Shown here piece by piece: positions 63,901 to 64,000 of a DNA stretch of 64,000 bases; the stretch's first letter is position 1, and every line of letters begins with the position of its first letter. The stretch spans positions 248,001 through 312,000 of the forward strand of contig CAXKVF010000074.1 in NCBI GenBank assembly GCA_964057225.1, read 5' to 3'. The notes beneath the pieces were generated by a model. That model did no database searches, had not been told where the DNA came from, and saw only the letters and a list, made by a program, of their open reading frames with translations. The stretch comes from Auanema rhodensis. Lineage: Eukaryota; Nematoda; Chromadorea; Rhabditida; Rhabditidae. The position numbers and the translations under genes are program-made.

Positions 63901-64000
63901 CATGTCCATATTAGTCTAAAAACAAATTTTTATTGATATTGGTGCATGGTAACCATGACTTTGAAATTTACGTGAACTTTAATTTATGCTAATTAAATGT

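Larger units (their letters stand above)
41099..64000 (+). repeat. 176-bp satellite array C (about 130 monomers, + orientation)
   Basis: Monomer starts run from 41252 to 63956, a distance of 22704 bp = 129 x 176, again with no net indel. The array continues past the window. It shares variant sets with array A (for example CTTTCATTT, CTTAAAAC, TTAATTAATG plus GATCCGG, ATAACTTTGAATTTT, TATGCCAATT). Markers recur on the 176 grid at 11-, 12- and 13-monomer spacing. No genes or mobile elements are seen in it. Confidence 0.97.

Overview
The window is eukaryotic heterochromatin, not bacterial. About 55.5 of 64 kb (87%) is one tandem satellite with a 176-bp monomer, roughly 315 copies, AT-rich and without coding capacity. 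An 8.5-kb LTR retroelement interrupts it at 4308-12794 on the minus strand. The Ty3/Gypsy-type pol, the single giant reading frame and the captured envelope-like protein point to an invertebrate. A nematode is the best guess, because related Gypsy and env-carrying elements are known there, but nothing in the window proves the phylum.

Layout: (A) 1-4307, satellite, + orientation. (B) 4308-12794, retroelement read right to left: 5' LTR 11538-12794, primer-binding site 11522-11535, polyprotein down to 4781, then the start of integrase in another frame, cut off at the satellite border near 4302-4307. The integrase C-terminus, polypurine tract and 3' LTR are missing. (C) 12795-22298, satellite, + orientation, exactly 54 monomers, with its own diagnostic variants. 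(D) 22299-41076, satellite inverted, beginning with a 69-bp broken monomer. (E) 41077-41098, a 22-bp spacer where orientation flips back. (F) 41099-64000, satellite, + orientation, running off the window.

The retroelement is the unusual object. Its 2159-codon reading frame runs Gag, then a complete envelope-like glycoprotein (signal peptide, ectodomain, furin-type site, membrane anchor, PTAPP motif), then protease, reverse transcriptase and RNase H. Env therefore lies in frame between gag and pro, not downstream of pol. The predicted topology is coherent: Gag and Pol cytosolic, Env ectodomain lumenal. The second half of the Env resembles class III fusogens, by inference the herpesvirus gB type. 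The frame has no in-frame AUG at its start, only a CUG in a strong Kozak context. RNase H and integrase are separated by a frame break.

The satellite keeps its 176-bp phase without net insertion or deletion inside each block. It carries three ACGTG cores per monomer at 32-33 bp spacing, two of them CACGTG palindromes. It is organised in higher-order repeats of 7, 11, 12 and 13 monomers and in kilobase-scale direct and inverted duplications.
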